Shown one piece after another: positions 16,748 through 24,832 of a stretch of 64,000 nucleotides of DNA. Position 1 is the first letter of the stretch. Every line of letters begins with the position of its first letter. The stretch comes from Anaerolineae bacterium (lineage in GTDB: Bacteria; Chloroflexota; Anaerolineae; Aggregatilineales; Aggregatilineaceae), in contig JAHDLB010000021.1 of the NCBI GenBank assembly GCA_018432315.1, forward strand, positions 62,001 through 126,000, written 5' to 3'. The position numbers and the translations under genes are program-made. The notes under the pieces were generated by a model, which did not search any database, was not told the origin of the DNA, and was given only the letters and a program-made list of their open reading frames with translations.

Positions 16748-18086
16748 CAGCGTGCCAAGGACCCGACGCGTGCGATCGTTCAGGATTTCGCTTCCCCGGC
16801 AGGACCACGGTCGATACGTGCGGTGGGCGCGTAAGGGCACGCTCGCCGTGCTGGACCAGGGCCTGTTCTCCGGTTCCAACTTCGTGGTGAGCGTGCTGCT
16901 GGCGCGCTGGATGTCCGAGAGCGACTACGGGGCGTATTCCGTCGCGTATTCGATCTTTTTGCTGGTTTCCGGGTTCTACAACGTCTTGCTGCTGGAGCCG
17001 ATGGCGATTTTTGGGTCTGTCCAGCATTTCGGCCACTTTGTCGCCTACCTCAAACAACTCACACAACTGCATATGCGGGGGGGCGTATTCACAAGCGCCG
17101 GGCTGCTCATTGCGGCTGGTATAACCTATGGATACGCTCCAGACTCAGCACTCGTTGGCGCGTTTTTGGGGCTGGGTCTTGGGCACAGTCTGATCCTGTT
17201 TTTCTGGCTCACTCGCCGGGCATGTTACGTTCATGGGCAGACTGGCCGGGCGTTAAGCGGCACACTGCTCTATTCTTTGTTTTTGCTCATTGGAACGGCT
17301 GTTTTGCACCAACTGCATATCCTGACGCCACTTTCGATTCTCGTGTGGAACGGGATAGCAGGGGTAGCTGCCGGCATGCTATTGGTGCATTTGCTGCGCA
17401 AAGACCACCTGGCGCTGGCCTCTCTGCTTGTTAGCCGGGATGTTCTTCGTCAAAACTGGGTTTATGGTCGTTGGTTACTGTTTTCGGCGGCGCTGTATTG
17501 GCTCTCCGGCAACGCTTACTTTGTTGTGACCGGTACATTGCTGAGCCTGGAGGATGTCGCGGCCCTGAAAGCCCTGCAAAACCTGATCAACCCGATCCTT
17601 CAAATTCTTGTGGCCATGAATTTGTTGTTTTTTCCCTGGGCGACACGGCGCTATGATCAACACGGTGCAGGCATATTGATGCGCGACCTGGGGGTATTTA
17701 CCGTCTTGCTGCTCGGATTTTCGACAACGTTTTTGCTGTTGATGATCGTTTTGGGGAAACCCGTGTTTACGCTGCTTTACAATGGCAGATTTGCAGACAG
17801 CCGTTGGTTACTGCCCGGTATGGCGCTGATCCCGGTTCTGACCAGCGTCATATCAATCTGGATCATGGGCCTGAAGATTATTGGCAAGACGCTGTTTGTT
17901 CCTATCGTGGATGCCGTCGGCGCAGTAGTGACCTTGACCGCTGGTTTGTGGTTGGTGACCACCTATGCTTTGAAGGGAGCCGTAGGCGGGCTGATCCTCA
18001 GCGCCGGGCTGCGTATCCCGGTTCTGCTGCTGATGGGCATGTGGTTGATTTATACCGCGCGCAAACGTATTGCAGAAAATTCGTGA
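16734..18086 (+). CDS. Polysaccharide flippase (Wzx-like, MOP superfamily)
   Basis: About 450 residues with 12 or more predicted membrane helices. The N-terminal pattern (VLDQGLFSGSNFVVSVLLARWMSESDYG) is characteristic of Wzx/MATE-type lipid-linked oligosaccharide exporters. The likely job is to flip the assembled repeat unit across the membrane for the Wzy-type protein encoded upstream. ATG 16734 overlaps the WecG/TagA gene; GTG 16752 is an alternative start. Codon and base usage become distinctly more AT-rich within this gene (from about 17.0 kb), unlike the genes before it. Confidence 0.85.
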   Translation: MGRTDSVPRTRRVRSFRISLPRQDHGRYVRWARKGTLAVLDQGLFSGSNFVVSVLLARWMSESDYGAYSVAYSIFLLVSGFYNVLLLEPMAIFGSVQHFGHFVAYLKQLTQLHMRGGVFTSAGLLIAAGITYGYAPDSALVGAFLGLGLGHSLILFFWLTRRACYVHGQTGRALSGTLLYSLFLLIGTAVLHQLHILTPLSILVWNGIAGVAAGMLLVHLLRKDHLALASLLVSRDVLRQNWVYGRWLLFSAALYWLSGNAYFVVTGTLLSLEDVAALKALQNLINPILQILVAMNLLFFPWATRRYDQHGAGILMRDLGVFTVLLLGFSTTFLLLMIVLGKPVFTLLYNGRFADSRWLLPGMALIPVLTSVISIWIMGLKIIGKTLFVPIVDAVGAVVTLTAGLWLVTTYALKGAVGGLILSAGLRIPVLLLMGMWLIYTARKRIAENS

Positions 18087-18095
18087 GGTAAAAAC

Positions 18096-19013
18096 ATGCC
18101 GTGTCTTAAACGGTACGTGCTGCGCATTCGCCAATCATTCAGTCGTTCGGATATGCGGCAATCGCCGGTAAAGGCCTTATGGCGGCGTGCCTGGTGGAAA
18201 ATACGCTGGCGGTTGAATCATTCGCTATGGCCGATGACATTGAGCGGAGATGTCCCCGTTTTGGTGCCGCGGACGGGGGCCGGTGCGCTGATCTATTACC
18301 TGGGCAACAGCGAGCCCGCGATCGCTCAATTTATAACGCGCTTTTTACACCCCGGCCAGGTGGTGTTCGATGTGGGGGCACACCTGGGTGAATACACGCT
18401 GCTTGCTGCGCACCGCGTGGGTAGCACGGGGCGGGTGTATGCTTTCGAACCCAATCCAGAAATGGCCGAAGTCCTGCGGCGCAACGTGATGTTAAACCAG
18501 GTGACGCAGGTGCATGTATTTGAGACCGCTGCAGCCGACCATGACGGCGAAGCCGCTTTTGAGCTGCACCGTGAAGCGTCAATCTCGGCGCTGCTTTCTC
18601 GCACGGCTGATCGCAAGGACATTACCCGGACTATTCAGGTTCCCATCCGATCTCTGGATTCGGTATGGGAATGGATGGGCAATCTACCGGTGAATTTGAT
18701 CAAGATCGACGTGGAAGGAGCAGAACTGGAGGTGCTCAAAGGGGCTACACGTTTGCTCAAGCAACCGCCAGATTACGCTCCTGTGTTAGTCTTCGAATAC
18801 AGCCCGCGAAATTATGCGCGCTTTGGCCACACAGGAGCTGATGTGCTTGAATACCTTCATCAGTACGGGTATGTTTTTTTTCGCTGCGAGGCGTGGGGGG
18901 TATTAGTGCCGTCTTTGATATCGGAGCTGGTCAGTGTCCCGCGTGAATCACTGCTTAACTTGATCGCCGCTAAAGAGATTCGTGCAGAGGATTTTTATGT
19001 CGATTCAACTTGA
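18096..19013 (+). CDS. FkbM-family methyltransferase
   Basis: A 305-residue protein with a class I SAM-binding core: motif I VVFDVGAHLGEYTLLAA, acidic motif VYAFEPNPEMAEVLRRN, and the FkbM signatures IKIDVEGAELEVLKGA and LVFEYSP near the C-terminus. FkbM proteins O-methylate sugars or related hydroxyl groups, so it probably decorates the polysaccharide repeat unit. The N-terminal ~60 basic residues precede the domain. It lies 9 bp after the flippase and overlaps the next glycosyltransferase by 17 bp. Its GC content is lower than that of the flanking clusters. Confidence 0.87.
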   Translation: MPCLKRYVLRIRQSFSRSDMRQSPVKALWRRAWWKIRWRLNHSLWPMTLSGDVPVLVPRTGAGALIYYLGNSEPAIAQFITRFLHPGQVVFDVGAHLGEYTLLAAHRVGSTGRVYAFEPNPEMAEVLRRNVMLNQVTQVHVFETAAADHDGEAAFELHREASISALLSRTADRKDITRTIQVPIRSLDSVWEWMGNLPVNLIKIDVEGAELEVLKGATRLLKQPPDYAPVLVFEYSPRNYARFGHTGADVLEYLHQYGYVFFRCEAWGVLVPSLISELVSVPRESLLNLIAAKEIRAEDFYVDST

Positions 19014-19929
19014 AACACCGATCGCCTTTATCATCTTCAAACGTCCCAACACCACACAGCGCGTTTTTGAGGTAATCCGTCAGGCACGCCCCAGGCAGTT
19101 GTTTGTTATTGCCGACGGGCCGCGCACGCCCGAAGAAGCGCCGCGTTGTGAAGCGGCTCGCGCCATCATTGACACTGTGGATTGGGACTGCGACGTGCGA
19201 ACGGACTATGCCGAAACGAACATGGGGTTGAAGCGCCGCGTTTCGAGCGGTATCGATTGGGTGTTTTCCCAGGTCGAAGAAGCGATCATCCTTGAAGATG
19301 ACTGTCTGCCCGATATAACCTTTTTTCGCTTCTGCGAAGAGTTGTTGAGCTATTACCGCGATGAGCCGCGCGTGATGCATATCAGCGGGAACAATTTTCT
19401 GCGCGGACGTGTGTCCATCGACACGAGTTACTATTTTTCGCGCCATCCGCACATTTGGGGATGGGCAACGTGGCGTAGGGCGTGGCAACATTACGATGCT
19501 GATATGAAATTGTGGCGTGAAAGTAGGAAGAAACACCAATATTTGACACCGTTTTCCAGCCAACACGAGCGCAACTACCGGCGCTTTATCTGGAATAAGG
19601 TCATTGCGGGGAAAACCGACACATGGTCCGCTCAATGGGTGTTTGCCTGCGCAGTACAGAATGGATATGCTGTTACGCCTAACGTGAACCTTGTTTCGAA
19701 CATAGGCGCGGGAGCTGACGCTTCGAATACGTTCAGGAAACGCCTGATTCATGAGCTGGAAACCGCGCCTATGATCTTTCCCTTACGCTCTCCCGAGACC
19801 ATCGCTATCAACGAGAAAGCTGATTCAATATCAGTGCGTGACGCCATTCTCAACGCACCGTCCGGGAACGTTCTTCTCGATTCTGCTCGTAGTATCGCCA
19901 AGCATCTCTTATGGGCAATCAGGCGGTGA
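18997..19929 (+). CDS. GT-A type glycosyltransferase (HlpA / GNT-I-like)
   Basis: A 310-residue transferase with an N-terminal nucleotide-sugar fold (PIAFIIFKRPNTTQRVFEVI), a conserved AETNMGLKRR stretch and the metal-binding motif ILEDDCLPD, followed by PHIWGWATWRRAW. These resemble bacterial proteins annotated hemolytic protein HlpA-like and the eukaryotic GNT-I family. It probably adds one sugar to the cytoplasmic lipid-linked oligosaccharide. The ATG at 18997 has AGAGGA 6 bp upstream; GTG 18982 is an alternative. Its stop TGA overlaps the next start ATG (TGATG), which indicates translational coupling. Donor and acceptor are unknown. Confidence 0.8.
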   Translation: MSIQLETPIAFIIFKRPNTTQRVFEVIRQARPRQLFVIADGPRTPEEAPRCEAARAIIDTVDWDCDVRTDYAETNMGLKRRVSSGIDWVFSQVEEAIILEDDCLPDITFFRFCEELLSYYRDEPRVMHISGNNFLRGRVSIDTSYYFSRHPHIWGWATWRRAWQHYDADMKLWRESRKKHQYLTPFSSQHERNYRRFIWNKVIAGKTDTWSAQWVFACAVQNGYAVTPNVNLVSNIGAGADASNTFRKRLIHELETAPMIFPLRSPETIAINEKADSISVRDAILNAPSGNVLLDSARSIAKHLLWAIRR

Positions 19930-20714
19930 TGGCTGTGAACTTCAAACAATGTCCAGTATGCGACGCACCGATAAGGGTGCTCTGGCCCACCGTAGCGGTA
20001 TGGCGATGCACAAACTGCAAGTTGCTCATGCGCAACCCGCAACCTACTGAGCAAGAATTGGGCAACCTGTATGATGGAAGCTGGACCGCCCCCGAAGAGA
20101 ATTCGCGCGAGACAGGAGGAACTAACTCCTATCTGGCAGGCCATTATGCAGCACAGCTACTTCACTCTCTCCGGTTACCGAGCTTTGCTGGCTTGACCAT
20201 TCTAGATTTTGGGGCAGGACGAGGGGCAACAGCCGCCGCGCTGGCGTCTTTAGGGGCGCGCGTGGTAGCGGTCGAACCGTTTGGCTACGCATATCTCCAG
20301 CAGCGTGGAATAAGCGTGTTTCAACAACTGGCCGACATCCCGCAAGGGACCCGCTTCGACGGCATTGTGTCGATTGATGTGATAGAGCACTTGCCCACTC
20401 CAGTGGAGACGATCGGCCAGCTTGGGCCGTATCTTTCGGATAATGGCTGGTTGTTCTTGGCGACACCGAATGTTGCTGGAATCAGTTGCAGGGTGAAGCG
20501 GGCCGCGTGGAAAGAAGTGCGTAATCCGGGCCATCTGTACCTTTTTTCTCCCCAGAATCTCGAACTGTTGCTCTCGAAAGCGGGATACAGCCGCCCACGT
20601 CGCCTGCGATGGTATATACAATACAGCGCCAATCCCGCACACCGCGCGTTACACACTGTTCTACAAAGCTTTGTTGTGGATGGTGAACCGTACTATCTGG
20701 CCTACAAATCATGA
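19929..20714 (+). CDS. Class I SAM-dependent methyltransferase with N-terminal zinc ribbon
   Basis: A 261-residue protein beginning with a CPVC...CTNC zinc-ribbon pair, followed by a Rossmann methyltransferase core (TILDFGAGRGATAAALA, VVAVEPFG, FDGIVSIDVIEHLPTP, LFLATPN). This architecture (zinc ribbon plus Methyltransf_23) is common in polysaccharide clusters, where it modifies sugars. The TGATG overlap with the preceding gene decides the start at 19929; ATG at 19911 has no ribosome site. It overlaps the following GT4 gene by 4 bp. It belongs to the AT-richer block. Confidence 0.87.
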   Translation: MAVNFKQCPVCDAPIRVLWPTVAVWRCTNCKLLMRNPQPTEQELGNLYDGSWTAPEENSRETGGTNSYLAGHYAAQLLHSLRLPSFAGLTILDFGAGRGATAAALASLGARVVAVEPFGYAYLQQRGISVFQQLADIPQGTRFDGIVSIDVIEHLPTPVETIGQLGPYLSDNGWLFLATPNVAGISCRVKRAAWKEVRNPGHLYLFSPQNLELLLSKAGYSRPRRLRWYIQYSANPAHRALHTVLQSFVVDGEPYYLAYKS

Positions 20715-21868
20715 GAATCCTGATCGCGCACAATTTCTATCAGCAACCGGGGGGCGAGGACGAGAGCTTTCGGAGCGAGACGGCCTTACTCGAAGATCGC
20801 GGACACACGGTCATTCGCTATACCCAGCACAATGACGCGTTCGCCTCGATGAATTCGCTGCGGGCTGCCCAGGTTACGTTCTGGAACCGGCGTGTCTACA
20901 ACGAGCTGCGCGCCTTGATTCGCCGCGAGCGACCAGACGTTGCCCACTTTCAGAACACGTTTCCCCTGATCTCTCCCGCTGCTTACTACGCTGCGCGCGC
21001 TGCGAGGGTGCCCGTGGTACAGACTCTGCGCAATTACCGGCTGTTGTGCCCCAGCGCTGTCTGCTTCCGAGAGGGGCAGGTCTGCGAGCTCTGCGCGCAG
21101 CGCCACCTCAAATGGCCGGGCGTGCGATACGCGTGTTATCGCCAGAGCCGACTCGCGACGGCAGTGGTTGCGCTGATGCTGGTGTCGCACCACTACGCCG
21201 GCACGTGGCAGCGCGCCGTCGATCGCTACATCGTGCTGACGGAGTTTGCGCGGCAGAAGTTCGTCGCCAATGGCCTGCCCGCCGGCAAAATCGCGATCAA
21301 GCCCAACTTCGTGCATCCCGCCCCCGCCGCAGGGGACGGCACCGGCGGTTACGCGTTGTTCATCGGGCGGCTGTCGCCCGAAAAGGGGATCGAAACGATG
21401 CTGGAAGCCTGGCAAACCCATGCGCCAGGGCTGCCGCTCAGGCTGATTGGCGACGGCCCGCTCCGCGAGCGGGTCCAGCAGGCCGCCGCGCAGCATCCCG
21501 CCATCACCTGGTTGGGAAGACAGCCCAATGAGCAGGTTTACTCCTGGCTGCAACATGCGACCTGCCTCGTGTTCCCTTCGTTGTGTTACGAGGGGATGCC
21601 GCGTGTGATCATCGAAGCGTTCGCCACGGGCACGCCGGTGATCGCGTCCAACCTGGGAGCAGCCGCAGAAATGATTCAGGATGGGGAGACAGGGCTGCAC
21701 TTCCGCGCAGGTGATGCCCACGATCTGGCGGTGAAAGCCGCGCAGGTGTTCGAGCAGCCGGGCGATAGTCGACAGATGGGCAAGGCAGCGCGGGAGGAAT
21801 TCGAGGCAAACTACACCGCCGAACGCAACTACGAACAACTGATGGCGATCTACGAGCAGATCGTGTGA
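20711..21868 (+). CDS. Glycosyltransferase family 4 protein
   Basis: A 385-residue GT-B transferase. The N-terminal half has the PGGEDES and DVAHFQNTFPLISPAAYYAA acceptor-side patterns and a four-Cys insert (LLCPS, CELCAQRH, RYACYR) that may bind a metal. The C-terminal half has the donor-side signatures YALFIGRLSPEKG, LRLIGDGPL, VFPSLCYEGMPRVIIEAFATGTPVIAS with the E-x7-E type motif. It starts inside the previous gene's stop (ATGA overlap). It closes the polysaccharide cluster, where GC content returns to the local average. Sugar specificity is unknown. Confidence 0.9.
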   Translation: MRILIAHNFYQQPGGEDESFRSETALLEDRGHTVIRYTQHNDAFASMNSLRAAQVTFWNRRVYNELRALIRRERPDVAHFQNTFPLISPAAYYAARAARVPVVQTLRNYRLLCPSAVCFREGQVCELCAQRHLKWPGVRYACYRQSRLATAVVALMLVSHHYAGTWQRAVDRYIVLTEFARQKFVANGLPAGKIAIKPNFVHPAPAAGDGTGGYALFIGRLSPEKGIETMLEAWQTHAPGLPLRLIGDGPLRERVQQAAAQHPAITWLGRQPNEQVYSWLQHATCLVFPSLCYEGMPRVIIEAFATGTPVIASNLGAAAEMIQDGETGLHFRAGDAHDLAVKAAQVFEQPGDSRQMGKAAREEFEANYTAERNYEQLMAIYEQIV

Positions 21869-21900
21869 CGGTGGCGAGGCAAACGCGGCCCACAACGAAA

Positions 21901-21928
21901 GAACCAGCGGGCGGATGCTGGTTCGTTT
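21901..21928. terminator. Bidirectional terminator between the GT4 gene and the tRNA pair
   Basis: GAACCAGC (21901-21908) pairs with GCTGGTTC (21917-21924) around an 8-nt loop. It is followed by GTTT on the plus strand and by TTTCGTT on the minus strand. It sits between the convergent GT4 gene and tRNA-CAU gene and could end both transcripts. Confidence 0.6.
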
Positions 21929-21942
21929 CACGTCAAATATAG

Positions 21943-22015
21943 TGGGCCTGGCAGGATTCGAACCTGCGACCGACCGGTTATGAGCCGGCTGCTCTAACCG
22001 CTGAGCTACAGGCCC
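21943..22015 (-). tRNA. tRNA with anticodon CAU (probably tRNA-Ile2, lysidine type; otherwise elongator Met)
   Basis: A 73-nt cloverleaf: acceptor GGGCCTG/CAGGCCC, D arm with AGCTCAGCGGTTAGAGCAG, anticodon loop CTCATAA (anticodon CAT), T arm GCAGG-TTCGAAT-CCTGC, no encoded CCA. The D-loop length and the CGGTCGC variable region resemble bacterial tRNA-Ile2, whose C34 is changed to lysidine by TilS. An elongator tRNA-Met cannot be excluded by eye. Confidence 0.92.
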
Positions 22016-22022
22016 AGGGGCC

Positions 22023-22045
22023 AAAAACGCCCGGTGAGCCGGGCG
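22023..22045 (-). terminator. Intrinsic terminator after tRNA-Gly
   Basis: On the minus strand CGCCCGG-CTCA-CCGGGCG is followed by TTTTT. It lies just after the tRNA-Gly gene and before the tRNA-CAU gene, so it could uncouple the two or act as a processing spacer. Confidence 0.55.
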
Positions 22046-22050
22046 CCGGA

Positions 22051-22121
22051 AGCGGGCAACGGGACTCGAACCCGTGATGACAGCTTGGAAGGCTGTTGTG
22101 TTACCGCTACACCATGCCCGC
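22051..22121 (-). tRNA. tRNA-Gly (anticodon UCC)
   Basis: A 71-nt cloverleaf: acceptor GCGGGCA/TGCCCGC, anticodon stem ACAGC/GCTGT with loop CTTCCAA (anticodon TCC), T arm ACGGG-TTCGAGT-CCCGT. CCA is not encoded. It lies upstream of the tRNA-CAU gene on the same strand. Confidence 0.96.
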
Positions 22122-22131
22122 GTCACCCCTA

Positions 22132-22160
22132 ATCTTACCCGAACCGTGCCCGCTTGACAA
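22132..22160 (-). promoter_or_regulatory. Promoter of the tRNA-Gly / tRNA-CAU unit
   Basis: On the minus strand TTGTCA (22155-22160), a 17-bp spacer and TAAGAT (22132-22137) end 10 bp before the 5' end of tRNA-Gly. Confidence 0.65.
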
Positions 22161-22252
22161 TAGGATGTTCGCGGGAGGCCGGCGCCCCGCGCGCCTGGGA
22201 TGGGCATTGCCCGACCCGGCGGCGATCCGTCCCCGCCGCGCCAGACTCACCC

Positions 22253-22280
22253 TTGCAACGCGGCGCAGGCGTGCTATAAT
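22253..22280 (+). promoter_or_regulatory. Promoter of secG
   Basis: TTGCAA (22253-22258), a 16-bp spacer and a perfect TATAAT (22275-22280) lie about 34 bp before the secG start codon. Confidence 0.7.
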
Positions 22281-22313
22281 CGCCCCGCTTGACACCGAGG
22301 AGAAAGACTCAAC

Positions 22314-22550
22314 ATGTCCGTACAAGACGCACTGCAATTCATCCAGATTTTGACCTCCATCGCCCTGATCGTCGTGATCGTCCTCCAGGCTCAAGGGCAG
22401 GGGCTGGGCGGTCTGTTCGGCGGTTCGGACAGCATGGGAATCACCAAGACTCGCCGCGGCCTGGAAAAAACCCTGTTCCAGATCACGGTCGGGCTGTCGG
22501 TCGCGTTTTTGGGCAACGCCATCATCCAACTGCTGATTCAGAAGATCTGA
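22314..22550 (+). CDS. secG: Preprotein translocase subunit SecG
   Basis: A 78-residue protein with two hydrophobic helices (IQILTSIALIVVIVLQA and a C-terminal one) separated by the glycine-rich linker QGQGLGGLFGGSDS and an arginine-containing cytoplasmic loop. This is the normal SecG size and layout. SecG sits beside SecYE and helps SecA-driven export. A GAGGAGAAAG ribosome site precedes the ATG. It is followed after about 40 bp by a hairpin, then by the gene for a peptide-type binding protein. Confidence 0.93.
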   Translation: MSVQDALQFIQILTSIALIVVIVLQAQGQGLGGLFGGSDSMGITKTRRGLEKTLFQITVGLSVAFLGNAIIQLLIQKI

Positions 22551-22592
22551 CCGGCCCGCGCAGACCAGCAAACCAATCACGATCACATGGGG

Positions 22593-22632
22593 GGTGTTTT
22601 GCATGCGTGCAGAACACCTCGTTGTGTTTCAG
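22593..22632 (+). terminator. Hairpin after secG, possible weak terminator or attenuator
   Basis: GGTGTTTTGC (22593-22602) pairs with GCAGAACACC (22609-22618) with one G-T pair, followed by the T-rich TCGTTGTGTTT. It may partly separate secG from the binding-protein gene, whose ribosome site starts directly after it. Confidence 0.4.
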
Positions 22633-22641
22633 GAGGAGCTT

Positions 22642-24567
22642 ATGCTGAAGGGACTACGCTGGCCGTTTCTCGCCCTGGTGATGGCGAGCATCTTGATGGC
22701 GCTCGCGCTGATCGCCCAGCCCGACGAGACGCCGCAGGCCGCCCAGACGGCCCCCACCAGCACGCCCGCGCCCACCGACCCATCCCCGGAACCCTCGCCC
22801 GAGCCCGCGCTCGACACCCAACCGCTGCCGCCCAACCCGACGCCGGTCCCGCCCGAATCGATCCTGGTCGAGGCGCTGGTCGGCCAGATCAGCAAGCTCA
22901 ACCCGCTGCTGGCGACGTATAACCCGGTCGACCGGGACATCACCGCGCTCATCTTCGAGGGGCTGACCGCCGCCAACGAATACGGCGAGATCGTGCCCGA
23001 CCTGGCCGAATCCTGGACGATCTCGGACGATGGCTTGGTGTACATCGTCGTCCTGCGCCAGGATATCCTGTGGCAGGACGGCATCCCCTTCACGGCGCAA
23101 GACGTCGCGTTCACGTTCGATCTGCTCAGCAATCCCCTCTTCCCCGGCGCGCCGGAGCTGCATGAATTCTGGCGGACGGTCGAGGTCGAGGCGCTCGACG
23201 AGTTCCTGGTTCGCTTTCGCCTGACGCAGCCGCTGGCGTCGTTCCTCGACCAGCTCCGGATCGGGATCGTCCCGGAGCACGCGCTGCGCGGCGCGCCGGT
23301 CGAGGCGCTGGGACAGCACCGCTTCAACCTGGCGCCGATCGGCACCGGCCCGTACCAGATCGAGACGCTCACCGCGTCCAACGGCCAGATCGACGGCATC
23401 CAGCTTCGCGCCGCGCCGGTCTACCGCCAGCGTCCCGAGGGCGCCGAAGGGTTCGCGCTCGACCGGATCGTCTTCCGGACCTATCCGGACTTCCGGTCCG
23501 CGCTGGACGCGTACGACCGGGGCGAAGTGAACAGCCTCGGGCGCGTGCCGCCTGCGCGGCAGGAACAGGCCCAGCAGGTTCCCGGCCTCAGCCTGTACAC
23601 GGCCATCGAGCCGCACGTCGGCGTGCTGATCTACAACTGGCAGCGCGACTCGGTCTGGTTCTTGCGCAATCTGCGCGTGCGGCTGGCGCTGGCCCATGCC
23701 GTGGACCGGGCAACCCTGGTCGCAACGCACCTCGGCGGGCGCGCGATTTTGGCCGATAGCCCGCTGCTGCCCAACTCGTGGGCCTACCGGCCCGGCGAGT
23801 GGCCGGCCTACGACATGGGGCTGGCACAGGGCGTCCTGGAAACGGCCCGCTCGGTGCTGGACTCGCCGCCCGCCCCGCCCGAAGACGAGGCCGAGTCTGA
23901 AGCGACAGACGAGCCCGCCGAAGAAGCCGCTCCCGATGGCGAAAGCGAGCCGCCGGCGGACGGTGACGGTGGTGCCCCGCCCGACGCCGAGGGTGAGCCA
24001 CCCGCCGAGCCGGCTGAAGACGCCACCGCCGAGCCGACCGAACAAGCGCCCGAGCCCGAAGCGCCGCCCGCCCTGGCGATCACCATCCTGACGCCGGACG
24101 ATCCCGCGCTGGAAGGGCTGGCGCAGGACGTCGCGGCGAGCTGGAGCCAACTCGGCTTCACGACCGCGGTCGAGGCGGTCGACGCGGCGACGTTCCAGGG
24201 CCGCCTGGAAGCGGGCGATTTCGACGCGGCAGTCGTCGAGCTGAGCTTCGAGCCGAACGCCGATCCCGACCCGTACGTGTTCTGGCACCAGGGGCAGGCG
24301 GAGAGCGGCCAGAACTTCGGCGGCATGGACGACCGCCGCGTGAGCGAGGCGCTGGAGACGGCCCGCCGCGAGCCGTACGGGATCAACCGCATCGGGCATT
24401 ACGAGCGCTTTCAGGCGCTTTTCGCGGAGCGCGCGCCGGCCATCGTGCTCTACTACCCGCTGTACATCTACGCCGCCGACGAGCGGCTGGAAGGCGTCCA
24501 GATCGGGTTCATGAGCGCGCCCAGCGACCGGTTCCAGACGATCCAGGACTGGCGCTTCAGCGGGTGA
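22642..24567 (+). CDS. Peptide/nickel-type ABC transporter substrate-binding protein (family 5) with acidic insertion
   Basis: A 641-residue SBP_bac_5 protein. It has an N-terminal hydrophobic anchor (residues 8-25), then a Thr/Pro/Glu linker, then the family-5 fold: VGQISKLNPLLATYNPVDRDITALIFEGL, VPDLAESW, DDGLVYIVVLRQDILWQDG and GTGPYQIE. Residues about 408-484 are a low-complexity insertion dominated by Glu, Pro, Ala and Asp inside the second half of the fold. The protein then resumes with ITILTPDDP and NADPDPYVFWHQ. The usual role is to capture peptides or similar ligands outside the cell. No permease or ATPase gene lies nearby, so it is an orphan subunit here. ATG 22642 follows AGGAGGAG. 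No Cys lipobox is seen; it seems membrane-anchored by its helix. Confidence 0.88.
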   Translation: MLKGLRWPFLALVMASILMALALIAQPDETPQAAQTAPTSTPAPTDPSPEPSPEPALDTQPLPPNPTPVPPESILVEALVGQISKLNPLLATYNPVDRDITALIFEGLTAANEYGEIVPDLAESWTISDDGLVYIVVLRQDILWQDGIPFTAQDVAFTFDLLSNPLFPGAPELHEFWRTVEVEALDEFLVRFRLTQPLASFLDQLRIGIVPEHALRGAPVEALGQHRFNLAPIGTGPYQIETLTASNGQIDGIQLRAAPVYRQRPEGAEGFALDRIVFRTYPDFRSALDAYDRGEVNSLGRVPPARQEQAQQVPGLSLYTAIEPHVGVLIYNWQRDSVWFLRNLRVRLALAHAVDRATLVATHLGGRAILADSPLLPNSWAYRPGEWPAYDMGLAQGVLETARSVLDSPPAPPEDEAESEATDEPAEEAAPDGESEPPADGDGGAPPDAEGEPPAEPAEDATAEPTEQAPEPEAPPALAITILTPDDPALEGLAQDVAASWSQLGFTTAVEAVDAATFQGRLEAGDFDAAVVELSFEPNADPDPYVFWHQGQAESGQNFGGMDDRRVSEALETARREPYGINRIGHYERFQALFAERAPAIVLYYPLYIYAADERLEGVQIGFMSAPSDRFQTIQDWRFSG

Positions 24568-24613
24568 TCGGGCCGGGACCGGGGGTTCTCCGGCGCGATT
24601 TTGGGATTCAGTC

Positions 24614-24641
24614 TTGACATGCGGCGCAAGCACGCTACAAT
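24614..24641 (+). promoter_or_regulatory. Promoter of tRNA-Leu
   Basis: TTGACA (24614-24619), a 16-bp spacer and TACAAT (24636-24641) end 13 bp before the tRNA 5' end. Confidence 0.78.
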
Positions 24642-24654
24642 GAGCATACACAGC

Positions 24655-24739
24655 GCCGAAGTGGCGGAATTGGCAGACGCGCTACGTTCAGGGCGTAGTC
24701 CTCATTACGGGGGTGTGGGTTCGACTCCCACCTTCGGCA
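24655..24739 (+). tRNA. tRNA-Leu (anticodon CAG)
   Basis: An 85-nt class II tRNA with acceptor GCCGAAG/CTTCGGC, anticodon stem CTACG/CGTAG with loop TTCAGGG (anticodon CAG), a long variable arm and T arm GTGGG-TTCGACT-CCCAC. CCA is encoded at 24740-24742, unlike the two minus-strand tRNAs nearby. Confidence 0.97.
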
Positions 24740-24745
24740 CCAGAC

Positions 24746-24776
24746 GACCCAGGTTGGACACCAGCCTGGGTCTTTT
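24746..24776 (+). terminator. Intrinsic terminator of tRNA-Leu
   Basis: GACCCAGG (24746-24753) pairs with CCTGGGTC (24765-24772), extended by TTGG/CCAG inside, and is followed by TTTT. Confidence 0.8.
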
Positions 24777-24832
24777 CGTTGCCCGGATCGGTGCGTTGTG
24801 GTACGTTTGAGTTTGTTATCGAGGAACAGACC

